Assembly (NCBI GenBank): GCA_964450685.1
Contig: CAYVDN010000022.1
Location: 1 to 52,941, forward strand
Direction of reading: 5' to 3'
DNA from: JBAOHV01 sp964450685
GTDB lineage: Bacteria; Actinomycetota; Acidimicrobiia; Acidimicrobiales; Microtrichaceae
DNA: 52,941 nucleotides
This document shows positions 51,338 through 52,941 of this stretch, one piece after another; the stretch's first letter is position 1; each line of letters starts with the position of its first letter. The notes under the pieces were generated by a model. It saw only the letters and a program-made list of their open reading frames with translations. It had not been told where the DNA came from and did not search any database. Position numbers and translations under genes: made by a program.

Positions 51338-51343
51338 AGGCTA
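51338..51343 (-). promoter_or_regulatory. Candidate -10 of the LppM-like gene (leaderless)
   Basis: TAGCCT on the minus strand, exactly six bases before the GTG start. No Shine-Dalgarno sequence is present. Confidence 0.45.
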
Positions 51344-51410
51344 TCCGAGGGCCGCAGAGGCGGAGTTTCGTCCCGGGGCCGGACACCGCCCGCCCCGGGA
51401 CCAACTGTGT

Positions 51411-52941
51411 TCAGTCGCCGGTGTTGGTCGTGACGACCAGTTCCTCGATCGGTGGAGGAGTGAAGCCCTCGACTCCGGTGAAGGTGAAGATCTGCTGGGT
51501 TTCGTCCTCGGGGTCCGGTGCGACGTCGACGATGATCGACTGGCCGGCGTGGAACTCCTTGTAGAGCAGACGCTCCGAGAGGGGATCCTCGACCAGCCGC
51601 TGTATGGCCCGACGAAGCGGACGTGCGCCGAGGGTCGGGTCGTAGCCGCGGTCTGCCAGCAACAGCTTGGCGGCCTCGGTCACCTCTAGACCCATGCCCA
51701 GACCGACGAGCTGCTCGTTGACCCGCTTGATCATCAGGTCGACGATCGTGGTGACCTCGCTCTTGGACAGCTCGTGGAAGACGATGACGTCGTCGATGCG
51801 GTTCAGGAACTCGGGCCGGAAGTGGGCCTTGAGCGCCTCGTTGACCTTCTCCTTCATCTTCTCGTAGGTGATGGCCTCGTCACGCTTGGAGAAGCCGACG
51901 TTCGCCTTGCGCAGGTCGGCGGTACCGAGGTTGGAGGTCATGATCAGCACGGTGTTGCGGAAGTCGACCGACCGGCCCTGCGAGTCGGTGAGGCGGCCTT
52001 CCTCGAGGATCTGCAACAGCGTGTTGAACACATCCGGGTGCGCCTTCTCGATCTCGTCGAACAGCACCACCGAGAACGGCTTGCGACGAACGGCCTCGGT
52101 CAGCTGGCCGCCCTCTTCGTAACCGACGTAGCCCGGAGGCGAACCGACGAGCCGACTGACAGTGTGCTTCTCCATGTACTCGGACATGTCGAGGCTGATC
52201 ATCGCCGTCTCCTCACCGAAGAGGAACTCGGCGAGGGTCTTGGCGAGCTCGGTCTTGCCGACACCCGAAGGCCCGAGGAAGATGAACGAGCCCGACGGGC
52301 GCTTCGGATCCTTGAGCCCGGCGCGGGTCCTTCGGATCGCCTGGGAGACTGCCTTGATCGCCTGCTCCTGGCCGATGACACGACGGTGCAGCTCGTCCTC
52401 CATGCGGAGGAGCTTCGCCGTCTCCTCCTCGGTCAGCTTGTAGACCGGGATGCCGGTCCACAGCGAGAGGACCTCGGCGATGGCTTCTTCGTCGACCTCG
52501 TCGAACAGGTCGACGCCGGACGCCTTCATCTCGGCGTCCTTCTCCTCCTTGCGGGCGAGGAGCTCCTTCTCGCGATCGCGCAGGCGCCCGGCCTCCTCGA
52601 AGTCCTGGCTGTCGACGGCGTCCTTCTTCTGTCGCACCACCTCTGCGAGCTCGTTCTCGATCTCGCGGTAGTCCGGCGGTGTCTGCATGCGACGGATCCG
52701 CAGCCGCGAGCCGGCCTCGTCGATCAGGTCGATCGCCTTGTCCGGCAGGAACCGGTCGGAGATGTAGCGGTCGGCCAGGTTGGCCGCAGCGATCAGCGCC
52801 TGGTCGGTGATCGTGACCCGGTGGTGCTCCTCGTAGCGCTCGCGCAGGCCCTTGAGGATCTCGATCGTGTGAGCCACCGATGGTTCGTCGACGATGACCT
52901 TCTGGAAACGGCGCTCGAGCGCGGCGTCCTTCTCGAGGTGC
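51411..52941 (-). CDS. clpC: ATP-dependent Clp protease ATP-binding subunit ClpC (partial, cut by right edge)
   Basis: The C-terminal 509 residues of an AAA+ unfoldase that feeds ClpP. The frame is open to the window edge (HLEKDAALERRFQKVIVDEPS at the cut), which is the end of the first AAA module. A short UVR-type linker (ELAEVVRQKKDAVDSQDFEEA) marks it as ClpC rather than ClpB. The second AAA module has GPSGVGKTELAK, GYVGYEEGGQLTE and VVLFDEIEKAHPDVFN, and the C-terminal domain ends with an acidic/Thr tail. Upstream N-domain and promoter are outside the window. Confidence 0.96.
   Translation of the reverse strand, partial: HLEKDAALERRFQKVIVDEPSVAHTIEILKGLRERYEEHHRVTITDQALIAAANLADRYISDRFLPDKAIDLIDEAGSRLRIRRMQTPPDYREIENELAEVVRQKKDAVDSQDFEEAGRLRDREKELLARKEEKDAEMKASGVDLFDEVDEEAIAEVLSLWTGIPVYKLTEEETAKLLRMEDELHRRVIGQEQAIKAVSQAIRRTRAGLKDPKRPSGSFIFLGPSGVGKTELAKTLAEFLFGEETAMISLDMSEYMEKHTVSRLVGSPPGYVGYEEGGQLTEAVRRKPFSVVLFDEIEKAHPDVFNTLLQILEEGRLTDSQGRSVDFRNTVLIMTSNLGTADLRKANVGFSKRDEAITYEKMKEKVNEALKAHFRPEFLNRIDDVIVFHELSKSEVTTIVDLMIKRVNEQLVGLGMGLEVTEAAKLLLADRGYDPTLGARPLRRAIQRLVEDPLSERLLYKEFHAGQSIIVDVAPDPEDETQQIFTFTGVEGFTPPPIEELVVTTNTGD

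Noticed and set aside
1..52941. tRNA, rRNA, insertion sequence, phage or CRISPR features
   Set aside because: No cloverleaf-like intergenic segment, transposase, integrase or spaced direct repeats were seen; gaps are all short.

Overview
The window is about 53 kb of high-GC, densely coding DNA from an actinobacterium. The evidence is strong C/G third-position use, many GTG starts, 4-bp ATGA/GTGA gene overlaps, mycothiol-type DinB proteins, a PTGLP-type P-ATPase, and a clpC / radA / disA / ispD-ispF / rlmB neighbourhood. I cannot fix the class; Acidimicrobiia is a guess. I see no rRNA, tRNA, insertion sequence, prophage or CRISPR array. No stretch longer than about 130 bases lacks a gene or a gene-flanking signal.

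Layout. (1) 1-13 kb is a cell-surface and signalling region: an FHA-like protein cut by the left edge, a divergent Ser/Thr kinase with an outer domain, then mostly monocistronic secreted or lipid-anchored proteins (SH3-like, Ca2+-type PI-PLC-like, TAP-like hydrolase, CotH-like kinase, pentapeptide-repeat lipoprotein) and a large GH31 glycosidase. (2) 13.0-15.9 kb is a small redox/sulfur region: a receiver-like protein with a His/Cys cluster, a CsoR/CstR-type palindrome, a CoA-disulfide-reductase-type flavoenzyme, a VOC protein and a beta/gamma-crystallin-like lipoprotein. (3) 15.9-24.8 kb is a translationally coupled catabolic operon under a TetR regulator: TIGR03084 protein, AtuA split into two genes, carboxylase beta and biotin subunits, acyl-CoA dehydrogenase and a LiuC/AtuE-type hydratase. 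This is the gene set for acyclic terpenoid (citronellol/geraniol-type) or leucine-like breakdown. (4) 24.8-36.5 kb holds an SCO6745-like protein, a SWIM-SNF2 ATPase, a serine hydrolase, a P2-like P-type ATPase with altered ion-site residues, an ABC exporter and a membrane diguanylate cyclase.

(5) 36.5-40.5 kb is the most interesting part. It is a five-gene cluster resembling the maturation arm of methylamine dehydrogenase: a MauE-like membrane protein, a Tat-exported Cys-rich protein resembling the MauA light chain, a MauD-like thioredoxin, an unknown protein, and a MauF/CcdA-like membrane protein. No heavy chain (MauB), MauG or amicyanin is present. The MauA-like protein appears to lack the second TTQ tryptophan. 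I propose an uncharacterised disulfide-maturation/export system for a Cys-rich surface protein.

(6) 40.5-52.9 kb is mainly minus-strand housekeeping: LemA/DUF2207, DedA, a fasciclin lipoprotein, rlmB-ispF-ispD, a Crp-type regulator on the plus strand, disA, radA, an LppM-like lipoprotein, and clpC cut by the right edge.

Many first-of-operon genes start 6-7 nt after a TANNNT-like hexamer and have no Shine-Dalgarno sequence, which points to widespread leaderless transcripts. Downstream genes use stop-start overlaps or clear GGAGG sites.
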